DNA of 64,000 nucleotides, taken from positions 1 through 64,000 of the forward strand of contig CAYNPH010000027.1 of the NCBI GenBank assembly GCA_964399035.1, read 5' to 3'. The notes beneath the pieces were generated by a model. It was not told the DNA's origin. It did no database searches and saw only the letters and a program-made list of their open reading frames with translations. Below, piece after piece: positions 24,751 to 33,969 of this stretch. The stretch comes from WAOL01 sp964399035. Its GTDB lineage: Archaea; Thermoproteota; Thermoprotei_A; Sulfolobales; NBVN01. The position numbers were made by a program, and so were the translations under genes. Position 1 is the stretch's first letter. Each line of letters begins with the position of its first letter.

Positions 24751-27700
24751 TTACTTACTCCTTCGCGCCAGCACTAGGGTTAGGGCCGCTAGAATTAGCG
24801 CTATTACTGCTAAGGCTATTGAAGCGTTAGCAAATGCTCTAACACTCGACGCTTCATCCAGGGCTTGCTGCCCTGCTTGACCCACCTTGCTTATCTCGCC
24901 CTTAACGTAGCTCTTTAAGGACGTTAAGTCACCCTCAAGACTACTTACCTTTGACTTCAGCGTCGTTAACTCGTCATGCATGCCAGAGCACGTTACCTCG
25001 AGCTCTCTGATCTTGCCAGTGGCTTGACTTAATTCGTTTACGTTCTCTGCAATTGATTTAATTGAGGTCTTCAGGTCCTCCAGGAGCTTCTCTAGGTTAC
25101 CTACCTTGCTCTGCAGGTTGGATATGGCGGTCGAGTCCTTGTAGGCTATCCCAGATATTTCGTTCTCAAGCTTCTTTAGCTGCTCCTGAAGCGACGTTAA
25201 GGCTCCCTGATTACTTGTGGCTGAGTTCAGGAGTATTATGGCTGGCACCACCTCATTTACAAGGTTAGAGAATGGCTCAGTAACCTCGCTGAGCTTGCTT
25301 GACGCGCTCACCTTACTAAAGTACTCGTTAGCCCTGTCAAGGACGAATTCATAATACCCTGTGTACGGAGCTCCAAGCTTCTTTACTGCGGGCTCCAGGA
25401 CTTCGAGTTCAGTTACTAGTTTACCGGAAAGCTCCTTAACTAGTTCTAAGGTCTTCGCCTTTGCCTCGCTTGCTAGTGCCTCAGGGTTCGGCTTGAAGTA
25501 ATCGGTTCCTGCCGTACTGAGCTCCTTCAAGAGTGATTCAGCCTCATCCTTAGCGGTAGCGTATTCCGTGATGCTTGTAGCAAGCATGATTGGGCCCTTA
25601 AGTAACTTCTTGGCGCTGTCCAGCTCCGCACCATACTTACTTATGAGAGTTGACCATGCTAGGTCGCGGTACTCGTTCCACACGAAGTAGACCCATCCGT
25701 TAGCGCCTGAGTTTAACGCGTAATTTATTTCTGCCTTCACGTCCTCGTACTTAACCCCGCCGTAAGCTTGGAGCCCGGCTAGGACCTTGTCAGAGGGGTT
25801 AACGTTATTCACGACGCTGAGGGCGTACTTAACCACTCTACCTACCCACGCCGGGCTCTTGCCCCAGTCCTTGTAGTAAGTCATCGGTATGAGCCAGTAC
25901 CCGAGCTTAGCGAAGTCGGCGTAGTGCTGGGAGTAATGCACCCACTGCCACGCTTGGCCAGGTATGACGGCGCAGTACTCATGCCCAGTCTCTAGGTCGG
26001 TGCGGCACAGCGTTATGTTATCAGGGCCTTCCTCAGGCATGACCGCTGCTGATAACGTAACCCTCTTACCTGTTGAGTCCACCGCATCCTTCACCTTCTC
26101 AAGTATGTTCACTACAGCCTGCCTGCGGAGCTCGAACCACTTAACCACGTCCGGATCCTTCTCAACGTAGTACTTCTCGAATATTAGGCCGGGCTGAGGA
26201 GCTATGCTCTCATTCGGCATGCCGTAGTATGTCAGTATGACGTACCTCTCAACCTTAGTCAGGTTTATGCCATGCTCCCTAGCTAGGGCGTAATCCTTCG
26301 GTCCGAAGCTGTAGACAACGTGAGGCCACCGTATGTAGTCTAGGTGTATCCCATCAACGTCGCATTTGGTAACCAGTTCCTTAGCTATCTCAGCAATATA
26401 CTCCTGGTACGTGGTGTTGAATAACCGCACCCTGCTAGTTATTGGGTAGGGCGGCTTGAATTCACTTGGTGAAACCCATTTACCGCAGTGCCACATCGGG
26501 TCCTTGGCGCCCCAGAACTTATCGTACCACACTATTATCCACGCATTGAGCCTTATGCCGTACTTGTGTAGGGCGTCGGCAAACAGCTTAACCACGTTAG
26601 TTAGGTTGTAAGGCTCCTTCCCATCCTTACCTGCTAGGGTTGGGACACCGTACTTCTTCCCCACGTCACTAGGCCATAGGAGTGTGCCACTAAGCAGCTT
26701 AACCTCTAGGAATACGTCGGTTATGTTATAGCTCTTTAACTCCTTGGCCAGGTAATCCAGTGCTTCCTTTAATGCGTTGAGCTTCTGTTCTGTACTGACG
26801 CTAGCGGTGCCGTACTTCTCCCTAAGCACCGCTTCGTAAGCATTAGTTATGAGTGAAGGCCACATCCAGGTTCCAACGACCCGGCCTCCAAGCACGACCC
26901 TCTTCCCAGCCACGAAGTATATGGCGTTCCAAAGCATGCGCCAGTTATACTTACTCCCTAGGCGTGCTTTCGGCGCGCTACTTAGGTCGCCAGTGAGTAA
27001 CTCTGGGTGCACGCTAAAGAGCACTATCTGGCCCGACCCATACGTTGAGTACGTTATAGCATACCCTTTACTCATGACCTTATCAGCATACGTGATGTTC
27101 AGACCTGATCCAGGGGTAAAGTACCCGTTCCCTAAGGTCTTTACGTAAGTTGCTAGTGGTGTAGGTGGTTGCACGTCTATGCCTAGGGTCGTGTCCTTGC
27201 CTAGGTCGTAGGGTATTAGCACAGGTCCATTCCAGTAGATGAACTTCATCACGCCCTTGAAACCGTATGTGATCGGCATGTCCGCAGTTATGTTAACCTC
27301 AACCATACCCACGCCTAAGTACCATGTAGGCCAGTTCTTTAACGTGGCGTCAACCAGCTGTATCCATGACGTTGGTTCGTTGTAACCTTTTATGACGGCG
27401 TACGCACCAGCACATATGCCTATGAGTCCGCCGCCAGAGTAGACGAACTTAGCAACTACCTTGGATCCGCCCGGCCCTAAAGCTCTGGCGGTCGCCGTGC
27501 CGCTACCTGGAGGAAGTATTAGTAAGTCGTACTTACCCTTAAGTAGGTCCTCGATCGTTGAATTGCTTACTACGGTGTACTGGAAGTTCATGTCCTTAAG
27601 CACGTCAGGTAGCGATATCTCGCTTAACGCACCATTATCGAACAGTGCTATCCTAGGAGGCTTAATCACTACGGCCGAGGCATGAGGCAACGACGCTATC

Positions 27701-28059
27701 TCCACGAGCTTAACGGACCCCCCACACTTACTTACGAGGTCTTCAATGGTCTGCAAGGTATCCTCGCTAAGATCCTTAAGCACTACGGTTCCTGGGGGGA
27801 GTTCGACGTTACCGACCTTAGCCGAGGTCAGCAGCCAGTAAAACTCGCCCTTACCGGAGCTAGCTAGTTTATTCAGCGTTATCAGTAGATCAACGGTTGC
27901 GTTAGCAACGCCAGTATCTGATGGGGGAGTATTAGGTAGTATTAGGGCGTAGACCCCACTGGAGGTAGCCTTAGTAGTCACTGTTATGGATAGACTTAGC
28001 GTTCCCAGTAGCACTAATGTAATTAATACTAATGCAGTAACATACGATTTTTTCTTCAT
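24751..28059 (-). CDS. Large surface protein: BPL_N-like domain, GHL10-like glycosidase domain, coiled coil and C-terminal anchor
   Basis: The 1102-residue product has a signal peptide (about 6-27). Residues about 136-230 resemble the biotin-protein-ligase N-terminal (BPL_N) or class I amidotransferase-like fold, with DLLILPPGSGTA and GICAGAYA holding a nucleophile-type Cys216. Residues about 400-760 match a glycosyl-hydrolase-like GHL10 (DUF187) TIM barrel, with DGIHLDYIRW near 565 and a Trp-rich substrate region. After that come helical regions, a long heptad-rich coiled coil (about 960-1060), and a C-terminal membrane span ending RRSK. It is probably anchored outside the cell and acts on polysaccharides. 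The combination is unusual. Confidence 0.7.
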   Translation of the reverse strand: MKKKSYVTALVLITLVLLGTLSLSITVTTKATSSGVYALILPNTPPSDTGVANATVDLLITLNKLASSGKGEFYWLLTSAKVGNVELPPGTVVLKDLSEDTLQTIEDLVSKCGGSVKLVEIASLPHASAVVIKPPRIALFDNGALSEISLPDVLKDMNFQYTVVSNSTIEDLLKGKYDLLILPPGSGTATARALGPGGSKVVAKFVYSGGGLIGICAGAYAVIKGYNEPTSWIQLVDATLKNWPTWYLGVGMVEVNITADMPITYGFKGVMKFIYWNGPVLIPYDLGKDTTLGIDVQPPTPLATYVKTLGNGYFTPGSGLNITYADKVMSKGYAITYSTYGSGQIVLFSVHPELLTGDLSSAPKARLGSKYNWRMLWNAIYFVAGKRVVLGGRVVGTWMWPSLITNAYEAVLREKYGTASVSTEQKLNALKEALDYLAKELKSYNITDVFLEVKLLSGTLLWPSDVGKKYGVPTLAGKDGKEPYNLTNVVKLFADALHKYGIRLNAWIIVWYDKFWGAKDPMWHCGKWVSPSEFKPPYPITSRVRLFNTTYQEYIAEIAKELVTKCDVDGIHLDYIRWPHVVYSFGPKDYALAREHGINLTKVERYVILTYYGMPNESIAPQPGLIFEKYYVEKDPDVVKWFELRRQAVVNILEKVKDAVDSTGKRVTLSAAVMPEEGPDNITLCRTDLETGHEYCAVIPGQAWQWVHYSQHYADFAKLGYWLIPMTYYKDWGKSPAWVGRVVKYALSVVNNVNPSDKVLAGLQAYGGVKYEDVKAEINYALNSGANGWVYFVWNEYRDLAWSTLISKYGAELDSAKKLLKGPIMLATSITEYATAKDEAESLLKELSTAGTDYFKPNPEALASEAKAKTLELVKELSGKLVTELEVLEPAVKKLGAPYTGYYEFVLDRANEYFSKVSASSKLSEVTEPFSNLVNEVVPAIILLNSATSNQGALTSLQEQLKKLENEISGIAYKDSTAISNLQSKVGNLEKLLEDLKTSIKSIAENVNELSQATGKIRELEVTCSGMHDELTTLKSKVSSLEGDLTSLKSYVKGEISKVGQAGQQALDEASSVRAFANASIALAVIALILAALTLVLARRSK

Positions 28060-28204
28060 TAGAACGCACCGTGAGGAAAATGTGTTACCTTATCATAAGG
28101 GTAACTTAAGTAAAGTTCTTCACAGGCATGAAAAATCAGCACTAATGCGAATCGCCCTTATCACCGTGCAACAAGCTTTAATTCCCGCACGCCGTAAGTC
28201 ATTG

Positions 28205-29062
28205 ATGACTCCACGCGCGGGCCTCAGGAAAGCACGTGCATGGGCGGAGATCATCAGGCCGGGGAACTCCATAGTTATTGGTATGGGCGCCTTAACTGGG
28301 TACTTCGTGTCTGGCGGGCATAACTTGCTGGAGGCGCTGTTGCTTGCACTATCAGCCGCGTTGATAGGTGCTGCGGGGAACGTGATAAACGATTACTTTG
28401 ATGTCGGGCCGGACACGGTAAGTAAGCCGTGGCGCCCAATACCCTCAGGCAGGATTTCATTGGAGGAGGCGAGGAGCGCTTGGGCCTCACTGACGCTCAC
28501 GGGGTTAATTATAGCGTTATTCGTTTCTTTGAAGTGCTTCTTCATAGCGCTGGTCGCTGCCCTGCTTCTCTACGCTTACTCATGGAGGTTGAAGAGGTTA
28601 GGGCTCCCAGGTAATGTAGTGATAGCATCCCTTTCACTCCTCGTCATTATTTACGGTGGCGTTGTTGCGCCTAATCCTGCGTACTCATTAATGCCGGGCG
28701 TGTATGCCTTCCTCGTGATCCTTGGGCGGGAACTCTACAAGGGTGTTGAGGACGTGGGCGGTGACTCCAGGTACGGCATAAGGACCGTCGCATCAAGCCT
28801 AGGGATTAGCGTGGCGGTGCTCTGGGGAACGGTAGTGCTCTACATGCTCGTCACGATAAGCCCATTGCCCGCAATCGTCGGATATTGCTCAAACACGATC
28901 GCGTACTCTGTACTCGCTTTCCTCGGCGTTGACGTGCCCGTGCTTGTTGCTTCCGTCATGATGTTATCTAACCCCGTACGTAATGCGTGGAGAGCAACTA
29001 GAATCCTGAAGTTACCGCTTCTGGCGGGCTTACTAGCCTTCATCGCGGGGTGCTTGCCGTGA
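28205..29062 (+). CDS. UbiA-type prenyltransferase, probable digeranylgeranylglyceryl phosphate synthase
   Basis: The 285-residue membrane protein has about eight spans and both prenyl-diphosphate-binding motifs: NDYFDVGPD at residues 62-70 and DVGGDSRYGIRT near 185. It is probably the second prenyl transfer in archaeal ether-lipid synthesis, adding geranylgeranyl to geranylgeranylglyceryl phosphate. A menaquinone-type role is less likely because no quinone genes are nearby. The start is the ATG at 28205; a longer open frame reaches 27986 but would overlap the divergent surface-protein gene. The next gene overlaps by four bases. Confidence 0.82.
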   Translation: MTPRAGLRKARAWAEIIRPGNSIVIGMGALTGYFVSGGHNLLEALLLALSAALIGAAGNVINDYFDVGPDTVSKPWRPIPSGRISLEEARSAWASLTLTGLIIALFVSLKCFFIALVAALLLYAYSWRLKRLGLPGNVVIASLSLLVIIYGGVVAPNPAYSLMPGVYAFLVILGRELYKGVEDVGGDSRYGIRTVASSLGISVAVLWGTVVLYMLVTISPLPAIVGYCSNTIAYSVLAFLGVDVPVLVASVMMLSNPVRNAWRATRILKLPLLAGLLAFIAGCLP

Positions 29063-29670
29063 GTAGATGGGGTGAAGTGGTGCGGGAAGTGAGAAGGAAG
29101 TCCATCCACATAATACCGGGGGTCATGGCGATCCCCGTAGTTGTTTGGGGCGGGAAGACAGTCTCGGTGCCAATAGCCGCGTTCTTCTTCACCTTATACT
29201 TACTTCATGAAGTGAGTCTGAGGATGAACCTGAAGTTTAAGGTTCCCATAGCGTACCACACCTACATGATGATGGCTCGCGAAGAGGAGATTAAGGGGAA
29301 GCACTTCCGAGGAGCCACGTACTTCTGGGGAGTAACGTTATTCCTAGTAGCGTTACTCCCACCCATACACGCTGCTGCGTCAGTCATGGTCTCGGCTTTC
29401 GGGGATGCTGCAGCGGCGATAGTTGGTAAGGCGGTGGGCGGGCCAAGGCTCCCCCTAGTTCCCCGGAAAACCCTCGCTGGAACCACGGCCATGTTCTTAG
29501 CTGGGACGGCGTCGTGCTTAGCAGTCGGTTTACCGGTACTCATCGCCTTACTTACCGCAATGACGTCAACTATCGCGGAGTGGCTCTGCAAGAGGTCGGT
29601 CGATGATGAGTTAACGGTGCCTGTGGTGGCAGCCGTAACGATCACTATTGCCGTGAATGTACTTAAGTAG
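29059..29670 (+). CDS. Dolichol/phytol kinase-like membrane protein (DGK1/VTE5 family)
   Basis: The product of about 203 residues has about six spans and the family pattern RRKSIHIIPGVMAIP near the N-terminus, followed by SAFGDAAAAIVGKAVGG (about 118-134) and PRKTLAGTTAMFLAG. These belong to the CTP-dependent polyprenol kinase and phosphatidate cytidylyltransferase-like superfamily. The GTG at 29059 overlaps the UbiA stop as GTGA, which I prefer to the GTG at 29050. Coupling with UbiA suggests a role in isoprenoid or ether-lipid metabolism, for example geranylgeraniol recycling. A paralogue lies at 56578. Confidence 0.72.
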   Translation: MSRWGEVVREVRRKSIHIIPGVMAIPVVVWGGKTVSVPIAAFFFTLYLLHEVSLRMNLKFKVPIAYHTYMMMAREEEIKGKHFRGATYFWGVTLFLVALLPPIHAAASVMVSAFGDAAAAIVGKAVGGPRLPLVPRKTLAGTTAMFLAGTASCLAVGLPVLIALLTAMTSTIAEWLCKRSVDDELTVPVVAAVTITIAVNVLK

Positions 29671-29726
29671 GCAACTACAGGGGCATTAAGGTGTGAGGCA
29701 AGTAAAAAGAGTATTTGGGTTGAAGT

Positions 29727-30140
29727 TTAACCTCCCTTCTCCTTAACGAGCCTCCTTAGCTCCTCAATGCGCTCCTCAACACTCCTCAGCTCATCCTGCA
29801 GATCCTTTAGACTAGCCTCGAGCTCCTTCTTGTACTCCTCCAGCATCGCTAGTTCTTCCTCGGGACTCTGAGGTGCTGGAGGGCCATAGGGGTATGGGTA
29901 GGGCGCTGGCGGTGCTGCCCACCATGGTGGCGGGTAGTAGGGCGGCGGGTATGGTGGGCCGTACCAGTAGCCTCTCTGTATTGTGTCCTCCTTGCTTTGG
30001 GTCTCCTTCTCCGCGCTCTCCGTCTCTGGGGGTCTCTCAGCCCACCAAGGCCCTGGAGGGCCGTAGGGTGGACCGTACTGCCATGTTCTCCTTCTCCACC
30101 AGCGCCTCCATCCCCATCCGTAACCGTAGCCGTAACTCAT
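29727..30140 (-). CDS. Aromatic- and proline-rich DUF5320-like protein with C-terminal coiled coil
   Basis: The 137-residue protein has an N-terminal low-complexity part rich in Gly, Tyr, Trp, Pro and Arg (about 1-90), then a charged helix with clear heptads (about 95-135, ending VEERIEELRRLVKEKGG). This layout matches the DUF5320 family, which is often found near metal or iron-sulfur genes in anaerobes. Function is unknown. It lies 25 bases after its neighbour at 30166-30456, which has a similar composition, so they are probably co-expressed. Confidence 0.6.
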   Translation of the reverse strand: MSYGYGYGWGWRRWWRRRTWQYGPPYGPPGPWWAERPPETESAEKETQSKEDTIQRGYWYGPPYPPPYYPPPWWAAPPAPYPYPYGPPAPQSPEEELAMLEEYKKELEASLKDLQDELRSVEERIEELRRLVKEKGG

Positions 30141-30165
30141 GATTCACACCTCCTACTTTATTGTC

Positions 30166-30456
30166 TTAGTAGGGTGGGACTCCCCAGTACGTTACCCACC
30201 ACGGCAGTGGGTAGTGTGTGTAGGTCGCTGGGTTAGCGGCGTAGTAGGTCCATAGCCACCTCCATCCCCAGCCCCAAGCGGGCCATCCCCAGTATCTCCA
30301 GTACCACCACCTAGCGCCCCACGGGTACCTGAAGAGCCACCAGCACGCGCCTCTACCGAACACCCATCCAGGTCTTAGCCATGGCGGTAGGTAGCTGAAT
30401 GGGCCGTTTCCAGGCCAGGGTCCTCTCCATCCTCCTCTCCATCCCCATCCGGGCAT
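30166..30456 (-). CDS. Trp/Gly/Pro-rich small protein
   Basis: This product has about 96 residues, and roughly 22 of them are Trp, with many Tyr, Gly, Pro and Arg. The start MPGWGW is chosen because it resembles the start of DUF5320-like proteins; an upstream in-frame start at 30513 would add 19 unrelated residues. It has one Cys. No domain is recognised. Such extreme Trp content suggests a membrane-interface, aggregating or RNA/cofactor-binding role, but none can be shown. Confidence 0.5.
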   Translation of the reverse strand: MPGWGWRGGWRGPWPGNGPFSYLPPWLRPGWVFGRGACWWLFRYPWGARWWYWRYWGWPAWGWGWRWLWTYYAANPATYTHYPLPWWVTYWGVPPY

Positions 30457-30552
30457 GTTCCCACCATTTTGTGTTATGGCACAGAAATTAATAAGGATTA
30501 CGTGCAATAACACGAAAGTATCCTTAATGCGGATTAAAGAGGTTGCGGTGAT

Positions 30553-31809
30553 TTAGTGTATCATTAGGAGGAGAACGGTCGCGAGGCTGGATGTGCCTAT
30601 GATGTCGGCAAGGCTCGTAAGCACGGGTGCCAAAACGTTATCCGGATCTATGCCGACCTTGAAGGACATTATTGCTGCGTAGTACGTCAGAACCGATATT
30701 ATCGCGGTGAGCATTAACCCTGCAATCAGCACTGTAGTGAATACCTTGAAACCCCATGCGGGCGTCGCGCCTCCCCAAAGCGCGATCGTGTAACCGAAAA
30801 CGCCAAGCGCCCCAAAAATCATTACCGCGTGGATCACGTTAACGATGAATTGTGAGATAACCCACTTATCCCTTGGGACGACCTCAGCACGCACCTTACC
30901 TAGGTGTAGGGAGGTTGAGAGCCTCGCGGAGAACCTGCACGCTATGGCTCCTCCATCTTCTAGGAACGCGGGGATCACTGCGAGGACCCCTAATCCCTGA
31001 ATTATTGCTTCAATGTTTACCAGCAGGATTATACCTGCAGCCATGCTGAATGACGTTGCCAACATTATGACGGGTAAGTTCTGCTTTATGATCCTCCAAG
31101 CCCTAACGTACGTTCCCTTGCGTTTGTACTTAATTATGATTAACGCTGTAATGATTGACGCAAGGGTAAGAAGCGTGGCAACCACCATAGTCCTTAGATG
31201 CGGAGGCAACCTAACAGCTACCTCGTAACTAGCTATTATTGTCGGGACGGTTATCAAGTCACCGAAGAGTGTCGCTATTGGTGCAACGAGGTTATCCGGG
31301 TCCAAGCCTCTCTTGAAGGATGTGAAGGCAAGCCACGTTGTTGCGGGTATCATGAATGCGGCGGAGAAAATCGCTGAGGCCATGGCAGTGAATATCGTCG
31401 TGGTTGGTTCGATGCCTGCCTCGGCGCTGATAATCCAAGCCACGGTTGCGGTTAGCGCACCGACCCAGAAGTTAATGCTTATTAATACCGTTACTAGTGC
31501 GGTTAGCTCCTCCTTAATCATCTTCTTGGCGAGTCCCAAGTGAAGTAGCGTGCCTAGCCGAGATCCGTAGCTAGAGTAGACATCCCCCCTAGCATCGCTT
31601 GCCGCAGGAAGTAACGCGATAAGGATCGGCGCGGACTGAATTATCGGGGAGAAGACCTGCAGGAAGAAACCGGATATATAGTCGCCGAGGTTGCAGAGGA
31701 TGAGTGAGAAGGCACCTTCCTTAAAGTCCTTCTTAACCTCCTCAGAGATATCCACACGCCACTCCCTGATCCTCCCTAGCCTCCTCAGCCTCAGCGCCCT
31801 TCGCCGCAA
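30553..31809 (-). CDS. MgtE/SLC41-type divalent cation transporter
   Basis: The 418-residue membrane protein contains two copies of the MgtE transmembrane domain. Each has the conserved motif near its end: DPDNLVAPIATLFGDLITVP (first half) and DPDNVLAPVLTSLADIIGTS (second half). The acidic residues line the Mg2+ pore in the family. The cytoplasmic N and CBS regulatory domains of bacterial MgtE are missing, as in SLC41 and archaeal forms. It probably moves Mg2+ or another divalent cation. Confidence 0.85.
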   Translation of the reverse strand: MRRRALRLRRLGRIREWRVDISEEVKKDFKEGAFSLILCNLGDYISGFFLQVFSPIIQSAPILIALLPAASDARGDVYSSYGSRLGTLLHLGLAKKMIKEELTALVTVLISINFWVGALTATVAWIISAEAGIEPTTTIFTAMASAIFSAAFMIPATTWLAFTSFKRGLDPDNLVAPIATLFGDLITVPTIIASYEVAVRLPPHLRTMVVATLLTLASIITALIIIKYKRKGTYVRAWRIIKQNLPVIMLATSFSMAAGIILLVNIEAIIQGLGVLAVIPAFLEDGGAIACRFSARLSTSLHLGKVRAEVVPRDKWVISQFIVNVIHAVMIFGALGVFGYTIALWGGATPAWGFKVFTTVLIAGLMLTAIISVLTYYAAIMSFKVGIDPDNVLAPVLTSLADIIGTSSLATVLLLMIH

Positions 31810-31872
31810 CCCCCTCGACCGTAATTATTGTGAGGGTAACCTTTAATACTACAACTAATTGGTGATGTTTCC

Positions 31873-33090
31873 TCAGTAACCCTTACTTGAGGGCAGTGAC
31901 GCGGATGCCAGCAACGGTATTAACAGCAATGACGCCATAGCCAGCATGAAGCACGACGCTGGAAGCGTGCCTACGGAAATAACGCAGCCTGACATCACGT
32001 CATAGAGGTGCCCAGCAATTAACGAGCCCAGAACCTTACCAGCATTGCCGGTAGCGTTTATCACCCCGACAGCGACTCCCCTCCTCCCGTAGTAAGTTAC
32101 GGCAACCTTCCTGCTGACGGACATTACCGCGGAGCCGCCTACGGACGCTAACGCCCTACCAGTGATTACTAGGGGAAGCGACGGCAACGCCATCATGGAC
32201 GCCCCAACTAACCCAACCAGTATTGACAGCCTTAGGGAGACCCTATCACTCACTCTGTCAGAGACCCAGCTAAGCGTGTAGGTTCCGAGGAGGGCGACGA
32301 TGCTTGAGACAGCGACAGCATCAGCAACCACGTACTTAGGGATACCTAGGAACTCCTTAATGTACACGTACGTCAAGTCACCGCCGATCACTGAGCCAAT
32401 GATGCTAGAGCCAGCCACCACTACCGCCAGCGGAACTATGGCGATCAACCCAAGCATGGGGGAAGGCTGTGCCCCCGTAGCCCCACGCATCCCGGGTCCC
32501 CTAACCTCGTCCCATACCTTAACGTCCCTAACAAGGAACGAGAGCGAGGCAGTCAACGCGGATGCAGTGAGGAACAGGAGCGATGATGCCGCAAGCGACG
32601 CGGTTAGCGGTGCGTTGGAAAGCATTGAGTACAGTGCGTTGCCTGCGACAGTGCCGAACGTGCCGGCAGCGAAGTAAACTGCGAAAGCACGCCCACGAAC
32701 GTCCTTAGGGGCTAACCTACCAAGTATGTACTGCATTGACACCCACGCTAGCCCGTTGAGGGCTCCCTGCATTAACCTGACGATGACGAACCAAGTTATG
32801 CTGCTTGAGAACCCATACAGCTGGACAGCAAGCGCGTTCAGCGCGAAGCATACCGCGGCTAGGAGTGATACCTTAAACCCGTACTTATCCGCCACGCTGC
32901 CTGCTGCGATGGCTGAGAGAGCCCTAGCGAAGAAAAACGCGGAGGTCAGCATCCCAACCCCTAACGCTGTCGCTTCAAGTACGCTCCTAGCGTAGAACGA
33001 TATCGCCGGTATGCTGATCCTGAAGGCGGCGGTGCCTGTGAAGCTTATGGAAAGTATCACTAGGATGCTAACTAGTTGAGGGCGATTCAC
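31873..33090 (-). CDS. Major facilitator superfamily transporter
   Basis: The 405-residue protein has about 12 spans in two six-span halves. The MFS loop 2-3 motif appears as GSVADKYGFKVSL (about 58-70), and a related one in the second half as WVSDRVSDRVSLR. The substrate cannot be told from the sequence; drug or metabolite export is possible. It lies on the same strand as the MgtE gene, separated by 63 bases, and after the unknown gene at 33125. Confidence 0.85.
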   Translation of the reverse strand: MNRPQLVSILVILSISFTGTAAFRISIPAISFYARSVLEATALGVGMLTSAFFFARALSAIAAGSVADKYGFKVSLLAAVCFALNALAVQLYGFSSSITWFVIVRLMQGALNGLAWVSMQYILGRLAPKDVRGRAFAVYFAAGTFGTVAGNALYSMLSNAPLTASLAASSLLFLTASALTASLSFLVRDVKVWDEVRGPGMRGATGAQPSPMLGLIAIVPLAVVVAGSSIIGSVIGGDLTYVYIKEFLGIPKYVVADAVAVSSIVALLGTYTLSWVSDRVSDRVSLRLSILVGLVGASMMALPSLPLVITGRALASVGGSAVMSVSRKVAVTYYGRRGVAVGVINATGNAGKVLGSLIAGHLYDVMSGCVISVGTLPASCFMLAMASLLLIPLLASASLPSSKGY

Positions 33091-33124
33091 ATCACATCAC
33101 GCTCTTGGTGCTGCCCTAGAGCCC

Positions 33125-33917
33125 TCACTTACCGATGATGTACGAGGGTATTATGACTGACGGAACGATAACTAAGCCCGCGCCAACGTCCTCGAAGTTG
33201 AAGCCCTTAATCACCTCAGCATCTCTTCTTTCCCTAGCCAGCAGCGAGAGCGGATCCACGTACGCGAGGAAGGGTTGGGGCTCCTTAAGCGCCTCGGTCT
33301 TACTAGTGCCTTTCCTCCTACCCTTACTCGGTTGTGTGGTTAGGCGCCAGTATCTCTTAGAGTCCTTCACGACCATGTCCTTACGTAGCTCGACGAATTC
33401 CTTACTGCTTAACTCACCCTTCCAGAGCCTCTCAAGTAGCTCCAAGTTCTTGACGTAGTAATCAAGTATGCTGTAATCCGCTATCCTCATGTGTAGCTTA
33501 AGCAACGCGTTATTCAACTTGACCGCGGTCTTAACGATGCGTGTGGCTAGGTTCAGGACAGTCCTAGAGGGTTCCCCGAAGACTATGAGAGGGGAAACGT
33601 AGGCTGACGCCATCACGGCAGACTCAACAACGTCTTCAGGGACATCACCGAGCACGCTACTCAAGCACCTCACGAGCTCGGAAAGCTCCTTACTCGGGTA
33701 GTGAAGCGGCTTAACCTGTCTCGTCGGCGAGAGACCTCTTCCTCTGAGTTCCTTAAGCACGAGGGGTGATATGCCGAGAACCCTGTACTTGAACCTACGG
33801 TTAAGCCACCGAAGGAAGTTAGGGGTGAGGTCGTCATGCGGGTCTAACAGCACGACGCCACGAAGGTTCTTTACGAGCGCTGCGTACCTAGAGAACGAAA
33901 CCGACAGCAGCGACCAC
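33125..33917 (-). CDS. Unknown protein with apparent +1 frameshift after codon 9
   Basis: The main frame encodes about 255 residues, predicted soluble and helical, with no recognised family. The usual start would be GTG at 33853, but the frame continues upstream with coding-like sequence (RYAALVKNLRGV) to a stop near 33923, with no canonical start. A GTG at 33917 lies exactly where a leaderless transcript would begin (TATA-like run 33940-33948), but its frame meets TAG at 33890. Skipping one base at CTC-TAG-G joins it to the main frame. A basic, Lys/Thr-rich loop is present near residue 180. The stop is at 33125. Confidence 0.5.
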
Positions 33918-33931
33918 CCCTAAATTAGGGG
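33917..33931. promoter_or_regulatory. Palindrome at the start site of the gene at 33125-33917
   Basis: CCCCTAAATTAGGGG is a perfect 7-base inverted repeat around one central base. It covers the predicted transcription start and overlaps the candidate GTG at 33917, so a bound protein could block transcription. Confidence 0.4.
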
Positions 33932-33969
33932 GTGCTTAAGCTAAAAACATGTATTTCGTTTTAAGTTAC

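Noticed and set aside
27986..28204. N-terminal extension of the UbiA gene
   Set aside because: It overlaps the divergent surface-protein gene and its residues do not match the family.
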